A DNA stretch of 64,000 nucleotides from Niebla homalea. Taxonomy: Eukaryota > Ascomycota > Lecanoromycetes > Lecanorales > Ramalinaceae. Made by a program: the position numbers and the translations under genes. A model generated the notes under the pieces. The model saw only the letters and a list, made by a program, of their open reading frames with translations, was not told the DNA's origin and did no database searches. The stretch is from NCBI GenBank assembly GCA_019925105.1, contig JAHGAU010000002.1, positions 682,001 through 746,000 of the forward strand, given 5' to 3'. Shown here one piece after another: positions 24,716-35,775 of this stretch; positions within the stretch are counted from its first letter, which is position 1; each line of letters opens with the position of its first letter.

Positions 24716-27412
24716 TCAATCAGAATTCACCTCCTCAAACCCTTCCAACCCCCCCATGACTCCCTTCCCCTGCCCCAAGTATCCCTCAAACTCGTGCCCG
24801 ATCCGCAACACCACCGCAACCTCCTCAGCCCCCAACATGACCCCTTTTTTCTTGGCCACTACAAGAGCAGTCCTGATCGCATTCCTGATCTGCCGTCCAT
24901 TTAACCTCTCCTTGCTCCAGACGCGCCTGACAAGCTGCAGCAGCTCCCCCCTCCTCTCCTCCGTGATTGCGGCCTTACCTGCCAAATCATCAATAAAGAT
25001 ATCCCACACCGCGACCCTCCTCTTCTGATCGAGGGCGGGGACCCCTAGAGTGACATGCACGCGCGACTGGAACGCCTGATCGAAAGTGGTGACGCGATTG
25101 GTGGTCAAGAACAAGATCCCCGAGAAGTAGTCGAGCGTGCGCAGGAAGATGCTGACGAGCGCGTTGCGCTGCAGGTCCTTCATGTCGCGGTCCTGCAGGA
25201 AGATGTCGGCTTCGTCTAGAAGCAGGATGGCGCCCCAGGTTTCCGCGTAGTCGAAGATCTCCTCGAGCCGGGACTCGAGCTCGTCAGGTTCGTTGCCCAG
25301 GTCGCCGCAGGTGACGTGGTACAGGGGGCGAGAGAAGGCCTCGGCGACGCATTCGGCGGTGAGGGTCTTGCCTGAGCCAGGGGGGCCGTGCATCAGCACC
25401 GTGAGCCCCATTCCCTTGGCGGCGACGAGGTCGTCCAGGTGGGCGGATTTGTCAACGTAGGAGGACACCATCGCTTGGATTATGGATTTGTATTCAGGGT
25501 CCAGCACCAGGCGGTCCCAGGCCTTCTTGCGGAAATTGATGGGTTGGAGTTCTTCCACCTGGACGAGTTGCCACTGCTTGTCCCTCAGGCTGTAGGCGTG
25601 TGCTTGCTGGGGGCAGAGGAGCAGCACCAATTCGCTTGGTGTTGCAGAGGGGTCTAATACGTCTAAGTGCTTGAATTTGTCTTCGTCGCGAGCTGTGGGA
25701 CGTGCGATTTTGGTCTTGGTGTATACCTGGTCATATTTATCTGGCTCGACACGCCAGTGGTCGTCGGTAGTAGCTGGCGACAAGGGCCGTGGATCTGGGG
25801 ATCCTCTGCGACGCGGACGAGATCGAGGTCGGATGAATTGATTTGGTCTCCAATCCTGATCTCTTGCATCTGCCGGTCCTTCCTTGCGATTGATACTGAT
25901 CGGCCAATCATCACGGCGTTGATAGGTTGCATAGTCAATCATGACGCGCGTTGGCTCTTCAGAACACTTGGAGGATTGGTTCCCCCTGTACTCGTAGTAA
26001 TGCTGGCCTTGCAGTGACCAGAAATGGTGGCCACGCTCGAACATGGACTCCTTCACTCTGGCGATGCCCGGCACGAACTTCTCCGGGATCAAGTCAAGAG
26101 AGGTGATTTCCTTGCTGCCGGGGTAGGGCGGGATACAGTGCTGCGACCAGACTCGGCCAAATATCTCGCCGTCGTAGTCAATGGAGAAACATGTCAAGTC
26201 CATACGCGTATGGCTTGAGGATTTGCTGCCCTTTTTTCGTTTCTCCATCCCACGCACAGAATCAACCACAAATGCTTCGTATTGGCCGTCGCGGTCTTTG
26301 TAGACAACGGTTCCAGGCTTGTAGAGCATCCACAGATCGGCATAGCTGATGATGCTTGGAGGTGAATTCGACATCTCCAATTCGTCGAATTTCAAACTGA
26401 TCTCCCGCAGTCCGTCAGCCATGAAACTCAAGATGAGTTTGGCGTGCGTCTTCGCTCGTACGAGGGCTTCAGCTGAGAGGCCCTCAATTCTTTCTGCTCC
26501 GTATGCTGCCTGACCTAATGCGGAACGATTGTAGAACAAGTCCAAGAAGGGCTCCTTGAATTCCGCAGCTCCATCAACCGAATGAAAGTTGCCAACGAAA
26601 GCAAGCGTTCGCTTCAGCAGGGTTGGCAGGTCCGGAGAGAAGATTTCAACGCAAGTACGCCAGAATTGCTTGTTTCCATCGAATTCGCGAGTCACAGTGA
26701 GGACGTGCTTGTCATTGAAACGCTCGACATCTTGGCTGTTACTCTCTGAGAGGTCTTTGCTTATCTTGGGGCTACCACGAAATCGATGCTGTTTTATCAA
26801 CTTGTTGATCTCAAGCTGAGGACCAGCAGCTGGCTTGGGGGACGTCTCTCGCTTCAATCCCCTGCTTGGCGTTTCAGCGTCTCTTACATTGTCTGGTGAA
26901 GGGTCTCGGGTCCACACAAATGGAGTGGCACCCATAGGCTGTGGATTCGGAGCAGGTTGTGTGAAAGGGGGGGCATTCCAATTAGACCGCATTTGCAGAT
27001 CCCGAAGTTGCTGCTGAAGCACTTGATTTTCTCGCTCGAGCACATCGACATAGCCGCTCCGGGCCCTGTCAAAGTCTGGGTTGTCTTGAAGGTGGTTAGA
27101 ATTAGGGCATAGGTCTTGCATTACGCTTAAATGTAGCTATATGAGGAGCGGGTGCTTACTACGGCTCGCCTCATGGCCCCAGCTTGTCAGTCTTGGTTCT
27201 TCTTCAATAATGTAGTCGCGATCACTTTCTCCTCCATTGGAACTGTACCCATCGGAAGATCGACTGCGGGCACGGCGACGGTGATGATATTCAGCCTCGG
27301 AACCAGACTCGTCGTCGTCTTCCGAGCTGGAATGAAAGACTGGCCATCCCCGATGTGGTGTTTGATCACGATAGCGAGGGCGCTGATTTGTGAAAAGACG
27401 AGGATGATTCAT
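24716..27412 (-). CDS. AAA ATPase with N-terminal DUF7025-like region
   Basis: Two exons, complement(24716-27114, 27160-27412), 883 aa. The N-terminus is Ser/Arg/Asp-rich and disordered, followed by a short coiled coil (VLERENQVLQQQLRDLQ). The middle region (LWMLYKPGTVVYKD, CFSIDYDGEIFG) matches the DUF7025 module that precedes AAA domains in many fungal proteins. The AAA core has Walker A GPPGSGKT (about residue 660), Walker B ILLLDEADIF, sensor TTNRVTTFDQAFQSR and a C-terminal lid. Such proteins are abundant in filamentous fungi but their substrate is unknown. The 45-base intron is short; the phase-1 junction gives RNLCPN. The left border of the conserved right-hand block. Confidence 0.85.
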
Positions 27413-28062
27413 CTTGGTTATCGAGATTCCAGATATTTTGCAGGTGATTGTGATTTAGCAGATGGTCATGAGATGGATTGAAGTGCCTGTCTGGCAAAAT
27501 GGGAAGGCACGATGGGGGTCTTTGTATCACCCCACCCGTGGGAGTTTTCAGGCATCAGCGGCTTAGGCCTCAGCCTCACTCAAACCAGGCGCTGCTGAAC
27601 CTGCCTTCCCTGCCATTCATGCACAGAGCCCCACTTACCCCACTATGTAGCCTGAGATGCTGCATTGCTTCAACATCCATTGGTCTGGAGATGTTTGTAT
27701 TTTGTCGTAATTGCCGCCCACGCCGAACAGGCTCACAATGGAATTTGGGAGATGACGTACCAGGCATGCCTCATTCCTACTGATATCTCTTCATGCGCAG
27801 ACTTTGCAAAAAGTGCCAGTACGACAGGGAAAAAATGCAATAAGAGCCCAGGATTATGCAGAAAAGCTGGTCGCTTGCTTGCAACAAATCACGGAAATCC
27901 TCCGGCTCCGGAAAGAGAGTCAGCACGCAAGAAACATCATTGTGTCATCAGAACGTTCGTTATATTTGGTGACAGATGGTTAGACCAAAGAATGATACAT
28001 CAAAACATTACGAAAGGAAACCTCACATCACCAAATTACCCGACGCCACATCATTCCGAACA
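27413..28062. other. Intergenic, nothing recognised
   Basis: 650 bases. Plus ORFs at 27478-27783 and 27665-28249 overlap each other and the next gene antisense; no domain. Confidence 0.45.
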
Positions 28063-29115
28063 TCATGCGGCCGAAGCCTGTGGAGATACTTCCATCTTCT
28101 TCATTCGCTCTTCGACCGCCCCTATATCTCCCGTGCCCGAGGGCTCCACCTTCTTCCGAATCTTATTGCGTGGGCAATCATCACATTTGGCGTGTCCACA
28201 TTTAAGGCAAGGGTTTTCAGGATCTCGGTGGAGATTCTCGCATTCGTGACAAGTCCAAGTGGTCGTCAACAGAGTCGGGGCAGCCCCAGATCTTGGTCTG
28301 ATGCTTATGTTAGTGTCTAGACTCCGCTTCAGCTATCTCCAATACGTACGGATCTCGTGGACACTGCGCACAGCGTTCATGCTGGCAATTCTCGCATTGC
28401 GCACTCTTGCTCTTGAAGGGTGTCTGGCACTTATGACACAGCTTCCGGGACCTTTGCGTGATTGGCTTTTTCACGTAGCCTGCCTCACCCGACACTGTTG
28501 CGTCCTTGCCCTTGATCAGCTTTTTCTGGCCCGGATATCGTGGGCACTTCTTGCAGCGGGTGTGCTTGCAGTTGGTACAGGTCTTGTCGATACCGTACTG
28601 CGTCTGGCATCGGTGACAAGTTCGGTGGACCCTCATGCGGACCTTCTTCTCTACACGGGGAATGTCCATCTTGAAGGGTTGAGTCCACTCTCCCACTTCA
28701 AGCGTCATGTTGTACTTGGCAAACATGGCTTTGACCCTATCTTCCTGGATCTTTGCGATCTCCGCCGGCGTGGCTGCTGATTTGGCCCTGAGCGCCACTA
28801 CGGTAGGCTTTGTGTTGGCGCTGCTCTTTGGTGGCGTAGTGGCCGTTGCGGCGACGGCAGCCGGAGCATCATCCGACTTGGTCGGTGCAGGTGTTGCCGC
28901 AGGTGGTCTGACGTTGTCAACGAATAAAGTCTGCAGGGGGGAAGCGAAACATACGCGGATGAAGCGGCAGCGGTAGAAGGACCAGAGGTAGAAGGATCCG
29001 CTGTTGGTCGCTTGACATCCTCCTTGCCCAGGATGCGGCTCATTCGACGTCTGAACTTGGCCATGCCTTTGGGCTTGTCTCCCGCGACGTTGGCACCGGA
29101 CTCCTGGGTCGACAT
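28063..29115 (-). CDS. Triple Cys-rich repeat protein, probable zinc binder
   Basis: Three exons, complement(28063-28297, 28350-28907, 28955-29115), 317 aa. The N-terminus is basic then Ala/Thr/Pro-rich. The rest carries three copies of one motif that I read as C-x2-C-x(9-10)-C-x2-C-x-H-x2-C-x2-C-P: CHRC..CTNCKHTRCKKCP, CHKC..CENCQHERCAQCP and CHEC..CLKCGHAKCDDCP. The third copy is on its own exon. The spacing suggests paired zinc ribbons, with the conserved His as a possible ligand. It resembles short hypothetical proteins of filamentous fungi that lack a named function. Binding partner and cellular location are unknown. Confidence 0.8.
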
Positions 29116-30751
29116 GATGAGAAGTTTGTGTTTAGTGTGGAAAGTCAATTACAAGTCGCCTTTTAAGTGAAATGGTTATGGCAATGGCAATCAAACGCCG
29201 ACAGTGTGCTACGTGAACGACAAATCCTTTTTAGGAAGCATATGACATGTTGAGGGTTACCAGTCGAGTTGGGATGTCTGGGCGTGTTTAGATGATGCAC
29301 TGAATGGGCAAATGATCTTTATGGCAGTGTCGCTTGCACGGCGATCGCAGCGCTCAAGAAGGAACCGAAGGATCTGAAATGACGATATTTGTACTTGGCG
29401 GGGTTCCGGCAATGATTTGGGGCCAGGTGGGGCCTCTATGCTGTCAAGTACAGCTGCACAATTGAATGCTAGCTTCGAGATTTCGGTTCAGGGGGCAGAT
29501 TTGTAGCTGTTGACTATGTAGGTGAAGGGAGTAGGAGGTTTGGTGAATTAGAAGTCAAGAAGGTGCGGAGCTTGGTTGACAAGGGGTGGGACGGGGTCGG
29601 GGAGTCGGAGATGGGGGGGCAAACTGTCACGCTATCCAAGACTAAATGTCTCTTCACAGGCTAAAGTGAATGCTAGCAAGCCTAGCAATCAAGCCTAGCG
29701 AGTCTTTAGCTCCAAGGAGCTTTCCTTTAAGATACTTATCATCGCTCCTTTCAAAGTCCACAGACGATCGGTCCCAGCACAGAAGCCTTGCAGTACCTTA
29801 ACAGCTATTGAATGAATCTGCTTGCAACTATGAAAGGCTCAACATATCGCGACGTGCTTGTGTGTTGTTGGTAGATGTTTGGTTGAAGCCTTGCCAATGC
29901 TGAGAAGCGAAAGTTGCCAAGCTGTATCCAAGATTACAGACCCTGTGTGACTGTCTACCTGTGGGTGCTTTCACCAATCACCTAAAAACAGAGGGCAAAG
30001 ATTACGAGACTCCTGAAACGACCACGGGATTTTCAGGTGTTTAGTGGACCGTATGGCTCGAGCAGGCGCCGTCACTTGTTGTCATGCTGCATGAGAAAGC
30101 CTCCGTCGTGGGTCTAGCCGAGCGTAAATCTTTTTATACAATCCCAACGGCCTATATAACAATGATAATGGAGACGTTGCTAGATTCTGCCTTACTGTGA
30201 TTATTGCTGCTGTCCTAATGACTTTGCTAGCGCGAGGAACGGAGACTACTCGCGCCCGGCTATTCTCCACGGCTCCACCACCACCCGTCTCGACCACCGC
30301 AAGTATGTACTCATATCGAGATTGTCAACAACGTCAGCTCAAATCTTTCCGTCTCATTGTCCGAACCATCTCGTGGGCAGATGATGATGCCAAAATTGCA
30401 TCTTTTGCAGAGGGCCAATTGGCCAGATCACTAGTCCTATCCTTGTGAAGCTCGTGCTCATGTCAGCCACTTGCCCTGCCCATCTCTTGTGCTCCGTCTA
30501 TCCTTTCGTGTGCCCATTGTAGAATTTGACATCAATGCTGCCGCTATCTTTTTGCACAAGAAACGAAATCGGGTTTGGAGGTAGCTTCAGAATGGTCCAA
30601 TGTTCCGGCAGAGACCACGTCTCTTTATTGGGCAAAAGTCGCTGCCTATATGAAGATCACATTCTAATAAAGTCTCTAACTCTTTCCCTGAATCATCAAT
30701 AACTTCCTTCTTCTGTTCTCCGCTTTTTCTGTACATCTTTTTAGCTCAATC
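29116..30751. other. Long intergenic region between two divergent genes
   Basis: 1.6 kb. Short direct repeats of AGCCTAGC lie around 29677-29700. A pyrimidine-rich leader precedes the F-box ATG (about 30690-30745). ORFs at 30082-30297 and 30197-30448 are not supported. Confidence 0.45.
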
Positions 30752-33235
30752 ATGTGCTACACAAACTCACTCTGTACCTACACAACTCCTACTGGCCTAC
30801 GGAAACTGCTCATTAGGGACGAGGATACAATTCGCTCCTGGCTGGTTACCGACGCCTTCCACGAGCCATACCCTACCACCTGGAATGACCTGGCAATCAC
30901 ACAAATAGACCCCAAATGGGACATTGATACTCCCCAACGCTCCGTCAATGGTAGCAAGCAGGACAAACGCTGCGAACACTCACAAGTCCCATTGGCTTTG
31001 CGTAACGATACTGATGGGAGTGACCCTGATCATACCGAATTGCATCTGCCGCTACCCTACGAGTTAGTCGAGCTAATTTTCCAATACTTATCAGTCCCGG
31101 CACTGGATGCCGCAAGGTTTACCTGCAGATCATGGTGGACCATGATCATGAGCAATCGTGCCATTCTGCTCTCTGCCACCGAACTGGAGGTCTCAAGCAA
31201 TATACGTCGACTCGCTGCTGCTTTCGAGGAGAACGCCAACCTTTCTGCAACACAATCACACCCTGATTCAGCGCGCGTCAGATATCAGCTTACTACTGTG
31301 AATATGTCCTTGCCACAAGGCAAAGCTGAAAAAGCCCATGCTTCACAGCGGGTCCTCCAAGCAGCCGCCGTGACTTCCATAGGGAATTTCTTTGTCCTCT
31401 ACTCGCTCTTCATCACTGGAAACCACATCTCCAGAACTCCGGCAGGCACCGGCGTGTTGACATTCTACTATCTCAACCCAAGGGGCCCTCCCAAATGTTT
31501 GGGGAGCTTCAGCGTCCCAGAGAAAGAGGGCCCAATGGAGATCTCAGATTTGCCCGAGAACGAGTCCAAAGGCTGTTGGATATTCTCAGTGAGAAAGGGA
31601 GACTTTTCTCAACCATACGCCCTCATCTCCAGGCATGGCTTCTGTGCTTCTGAAAGCCCATACCTCATCAAGCCAATGGGACCGGAACATTTCAGGCTTG
31701 ACGATGCTCCGATGCACAGAAGCTTACCTCAATTTAAGGCTCTGCAGAATCACGCCAACGACCTCGTAGACACAGACAAGTGGAGACTGTTGGCTTGGAT
31801 TTCTCTCGACAAAGTATCGAATATTCCATACATGCCACACAAAGTGAAGAACAGCTTACCATCGTCTAAAAGAACGCAAGAGTTGGGTGACCGCCAGCCA
31901 GCAAGTCTCAGGGTCAAAGAGTTTATCGAGGGGCAGCAGACATGCTTCATTGCCGAATTCACTCACACAGGTGACCTCTGCGTCGTATCCGGAGACCAGA
32001 GCGCCTCTCACTGGAGACCGCCATGCGACCCTCCTGATGAACACTCCGCTTGGCCAAGTCCTCCCTCCCGTGACTCCTATCAACGTCGCGCAGTCCTGCT
32101 ACCTCCAGCCGCAAACGACATCTATACCAACGTCACTGTCTCCGGCTCCGTAGCGCTCAACTCTCAAAACGAGCGTGTCATCACAGTAGCAGTCATCTGG
32201 AATTCCGGAGACGATCCAAACCCGGCCACTACAAATACCACGCTTTACATCTACCATCTCCCCATATCAATCTTGACGACAGCACCACCCAAGCAGAGTA
32301 TCCCAACGCAAACCCTCCAAGGCAAACGCATCTCATCCCTCCCCAACCCCCTCTACGGTGGCGTCCACCCAAAAACCCGGCTCGCCCGCCTCCTCGGCCA
32401 CTGCCCCTCCCAAACCCCCTCCCACGTATCCGCAATGTCCTTCTCCTGCCCACCACCCGCGCAACACACCGCCACGACAGAGTCACCCTCACACCCCCAA
32501 CTCTACATCTGGGGCCCCTCCACCATCGACGACGACGACAACACCAACATCAGCGTCCGGATCATCGATCTCGGCTTCAGCGACGCGACGACGAGCTCCT
32601 TGACGAGCAGGAACCCCAACGCGTGGGGGGGCGACGCGGTGGCTGGGAGGAGGAAGGGGAGGACGAGGCGGACGATGGATCATTGTGCGTGCAGGTTGCA
32701 TGATGGAGGGTGGGATGTCGTGATCCCCGCCGCCGGCATCACCGGTCCTGAGAGCTCCGATGATAGAGGTGGTGGTGGTGGCAGGAATAGCGATCGCGAA
32801 CAGCAGCAGCAGCAACAGTCCACCAAAGGGGTGAAAGGCTTCTGGGGCGGCCACATCGCCAAACCCGCTGACAAGCCAGATGTTGGCGGCGGCGGTAGTA
32901 TAACACGAGCTGATTCGGCGAGGCAGAAGGCGGCGCTGGAGCGGGTGGAGAATTGGAAGAGGGTGAGGGTGGTGGGGATGAAGCGGGCGGGACTGGCGGA
33001 CTGGGACGTCAAACATCTGTGGCACAAAGCCAGGTGGTCGAATTTCGGCCAAGTGAGTCGGCCCAGGGGGTGGGAAACGGAGTGGCACGCATGGGAGAGG
33101 GAGATGGAGGTGCAATTGGGGCCCTTGGGAGACAATGCGTTTCCGTCAGAGTATCGCACTTCGGTAGTGAGACCGGAATTCAGATTCTCCATCTCAACAA
33201 TGAATCCATCTTGGATATCACGATGGCTGCTTTAG
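30752..33235 (+). CDS. F-box protein
   Basis: Single exon, 827 aa. An F-box at residues about 98-140 (LPLPYELVELIFQYLSVPAL, then FTCRSWW) suggests a substrate receptor for an SCF ubiquitin ligase through Skp1. The rest has no domain I recognise; the central part contains beta-rich segments (VTSIGNFFVLYS, TGVLTFYYL, CFIAEFTHTGDLCVVSG) that could form a propeller-like fold (inference). Around residues 660-720 there is a low-complexity insert with Gly-rich runs and seven consecutive Gln. Base composition becomes G/C-rich after about 32340, without frame loss. Confidence 0.78.
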   Translation: MCYTNSLCTYTTPTGLRKLLIRDEDTIRSWLVTDAFHEPYPTTWNDLAITQIDPKWDIDTPQRSVNGSKQDKRCEHSQVPLALRNDTDGSDPDHTELHLPLPYELVELIFQYLSVPALDAARFTCRSWWTMIMSNRAILLSATELEVSSNIRRLAAAFEENANLSATQSHPDSARVRYQLTTVNMSLPQGKAEKAHASQRVLQAAAVTSIGNFFVLYSLFITGNHISRTPAGTGVLTFYYLNPRGPPKCLGSFSVPEKEGPMEISDLPENESKGCWIFSVRKGDFSQPYALISRHGFCASESPYLIKPMGPEHFRLDDAPMHRSLPQFKALQNHANDLVDTDKWRLLAWISLDKVSNIPYMPHKVKNSLPSSKRTQELGDRQPASLRVKEFIEGQQTCFIAEFTHTGDLCVVSGDQSASHWRPPCDPPDEHSAWPSPPSRDSYQRRAVLLPPAANDIYTNVTVSGSVALNSQNERVITVAVIWNSGDDPNPATTNTTLYIYHLPISILTTAPPKQSIPTQTLQGKRISSLPNPLYGGVHPKTRLARLLGHCPSQTPSHVSAMSFSCPPPAQHTATTESPSHPQLYIWGPSTIDDDDNTNISVRIIDLGFSDATTSSLTSRNPNAWGGDAVAGRRKGRTRRTMDHCACRLHDGGWDVVIPAAGITGPESSDDRGGGGGRNSDREQQQQQQSTKGVKGFWGGHIAKPADKPDVGGGGSITRADSARQKAALERVENWKRVRVVGMKRAGLADWDVKHLWHKARWSNFGQVSRPRGWETEWHAWEREMEVQLGPLGDNAFPSEYRTSVVRPEFRFSISTMNPSWISRWLL

Positions 33236-33562
33236 AGGTGTGATGAATCACATTCAGGCAGCTCAATGACCTGGGCTGCTACATCCTATCCCTTCTTTCT
33301 CCCCTCTTCTATGTAGGTAAGATCGCGTATGCACATATCAAACAAATCCTGAGCCATCAGGGCGGACAAAACTGTCCAGCTCGCAGCAAAAAAGGGCACA
33401 TTTCATTGGTGCCCCCGCCGTAAGAAATTCAAAAGCTGCGAGGCAAACGATCCCCGTGAGCGATCATCGCCTCGACTTCAGGCGCCGTCGCTCGTGGGCA
33501 CCCAGCCCCCATCCCTCAATGCAGATTGCCTCATACAAGCCCTGTTCCTCTCAACCCATACC
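33236..33562. terminator. Convergent 3' intergenic region
   Basis: About 330 bases between convergent stops of the F-box gene and HIBADH. Presumably both 3' UTRs; no specific signal identified. Confidence 0.3.
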
Positions 33563-35088
33563 TCATGATGAGCCCTTCTGGCTGTCCAACCATCTGTAAA
33601 CCACACTAAAGTCCTTGCCTGGCTCAGCCTCTGCAACCTGATGGTACACGTCCGTCGCGGGATCCCCTAATGTAGTCTTCGCCTTCACCCTCCTCGCCTC
33701 GTCCATGGCAAGCCCAAGATCCTTCCGCATCAGATCGACGCCAAAGCCGCCATCGTAGTCCTTCTCGGCCGGCGCGCCCGGGCTGATCCCGGGAACCGGG
33801 TTGTTGACCTCGCTGCTCCAACAGGCACCACTGCTCCCATTGATCAGCTCGGCCAGGATCTTTGGGTCCAGGCCCCAGGATTGGCCCAGGTTCATGGCTT
33901 CAGCGGTGGCGATGTTGCTGATGGCAAGGAGGTAATTGTTGGCCAGCTTGCCGCTCAGGCCGGCGCCCTGCCCGCCCAAATGCAAGACTTTGGCGCCCAT
34001 TGTTTCCAGCAGGGGGCGGACCCGCCATTTGATCAGCCCGCCATGCCTGCTGTGTGCTCCGATCATGAATGTCAAAGTTGCGGCCTTAGCGCCAACGACG
34101 CCTCCGGACATGGGGGCGTCAACAAAGCGGCCTTGGGCGGTGCTGTGGACTGCGTTGGCGACTTCGCGGGAGGAGGTGGGGTCGATGGTTGAGCAGTCGA
34201 TGAAGAGGCGCTCGGTCGTGTTGGGGTCGGTGAAGGTGATCTTGGGGAGGGGAGGGTGGAGGATGGCGTGGAAGACGTTCTTGACGTGGGAGGGTTCAGG
34301 GAGGGCAGTGATAATGACTTCCTAGATTTCCTGTCAGCGGAGGATCTTCTGGCCCCGATGTCGGTGCTATCAATGCTTCTGCAGATTGGACGAGGCGGGT
34401 CAGAGGATTGGCTTTGATTGTAGTGTAATCAGAAGAAGAGCTGCAAAAAGCAAGCCCCCAACTTAGATCATTAGACGGTTGGAAATCGATTTCATCACGA
34501 GAGAGAGAGAGGTCTGGAGTATGGAGCAGGTGACGGATCCAAGAGGAGGGATCAGGACTCACGGATCTCTCAGCGACTTCTCGGACGGAAGCGGCTATGT
34601 CTATGTTGAATCCCTTCTCGCCTGCTCTGGCGTTGCTCGCTGCCAGGCCCATCTCTTTGACAAAGTTGGAGGTGGCATCGGTGTTCTTGTCGTGAATGAT
34701 GAGATTGTCGGTCGGAGAGAGCTTGGCTCGGAGGTTCTTGGCCATTGGGTACCCTAGGAAGGGGGTGCCCCGTGTGGTAAGCATTCATGTCCATGCCTGA
34801 GGAAGGGTATGTGCCCAACTATAGCCGGGGCCGCAGGAGGGAGTTATAGGCATCTGAAATGCCCAGGCATCAAGACGAAGGCGCGGTCGTCCACAAGATG
34901 GACATCAAATTGAGATTCTCCTCACCCATTCTGCCCAGCCCAATGAAGCCATATGTGGCCAAGCTTGTAGGAGTAGATGCGAAAGATCTCCTTTGGCTGG
35001 AGCTGGTGGAGGTGGAGAGGGTGGGGAACTTGGCGAGATTGGAGAAGTGGGAGGAGACGGAGGAGACAGAGGAGATTGAGGACCGCAT
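33563..35088 (-). CDS. 3-hydroxyisobutyrate dehydrogenase, mitochondrial
   Basis: Oxidises 3-hydroxyisobutyrate to methylmalonate semialdehyde in valine breakdown. Three exons, complement(33563-34321, 34563-34753, 34926-35088), 370 aa. The first 40 residues are Ser/Arg-rich without acid residues (NLAKFPTLSTSTSSSQRRSF), a mitochondrial presequence. Then come the NAD-binding GFIGLGRMGYPMAKNL across exon 1-2, IITALPEPSHV, DAPMSGGVVGAKAATLTFM (substrate loop) and GLSGKLANNYLLAI with the catalytic Lys. ATG is at 35088; the frame upstream has no ATG. Introns of 172 and 241 bases are long for this window. Confidence 0.9.
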
Positions 35089-35775
35089 GATCGTGGCAGA
35101 CAATGGGTGACTCCTTGGCTACCAAAATGGAGATGTATGGCCTAAGATGCAAGATTCAATGGATTACACGAGCATGGAAGGAACCAGGTGGGTTGGATCC
35201 CTTAAGCTTTTTTTGAGGGGCTTGGGTTGGGGTTGGCAAGAGGCTGCTGCTGCGGGCGCATGTGACAGAAGCGGCAGCCCACTCCCACTCTGCCACTCAT
35301 CCCACTCCTCGATAATTTGACTCTCCGGCTTCTCCCGGGGAGCAATTAATTGGGCGCCGCATGCGGGCCGCCCACCCACATTACAGGCCAGCCCACTGCC
35401 TGCCCAAGCCCACATAGCAGCTGGGCCCAAATTGCAGTGAGATGCTTGAATTGCTACCCAAGGGAATTATATGCCTACAGTAGATGCTAAGCGCTTGATA
35501 CGCTGGTGCTCATCTTCATCACCGGCTACTGAAGCATCAATGTATCATCGTTTTCACCTTACCAAAACAAGAAGTGACCCACAATCCAACGCCCCGGTTT
35601 GGCCAAGGGGAATCATCAACAAGATAAAGAAGGTACATTGCCACCCGACCGAAGCATGGTGGTAGGCGATGCCATGTTGCCCAGCATCTGGACCTGCACC
35701 AGATAACCGATCGCCTCTTGAGACCCTTTCTTTCTCTTCGCGCTTTTGCGCTTCAACTGAAGAGTCTCGTCCATC
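35089..35775. other. Intergenic, nothing recognised
   Basis: 690 bases between HIBADH start and BQT4 stop, same strand. Contains A/T-poor blocks (35220-35420) but no supported ORF. Confidence 0.4.

Noticed and set aside
29116..30751. Possible transposon remnant in the long gene-free gap
   Set aside because: No terminal repeats, target duplication or transposase or reverse-transcriptase motif could be seen; only short AGCCTAGC repeats.
32489..33192. Pro/His-rich minus ORFs opposite the F-box gene
   Set aside because: Complement of the Gly/Arg/Gln-rich insert; no start context or domain.
34296..34562. Continuation of the HIBADH exon 2 frame as coding sequence
   Set aside because: It is the second intron: skipping it joins AERS to EVIITALPEPSHV, a conserved dehydrogenase stretch.
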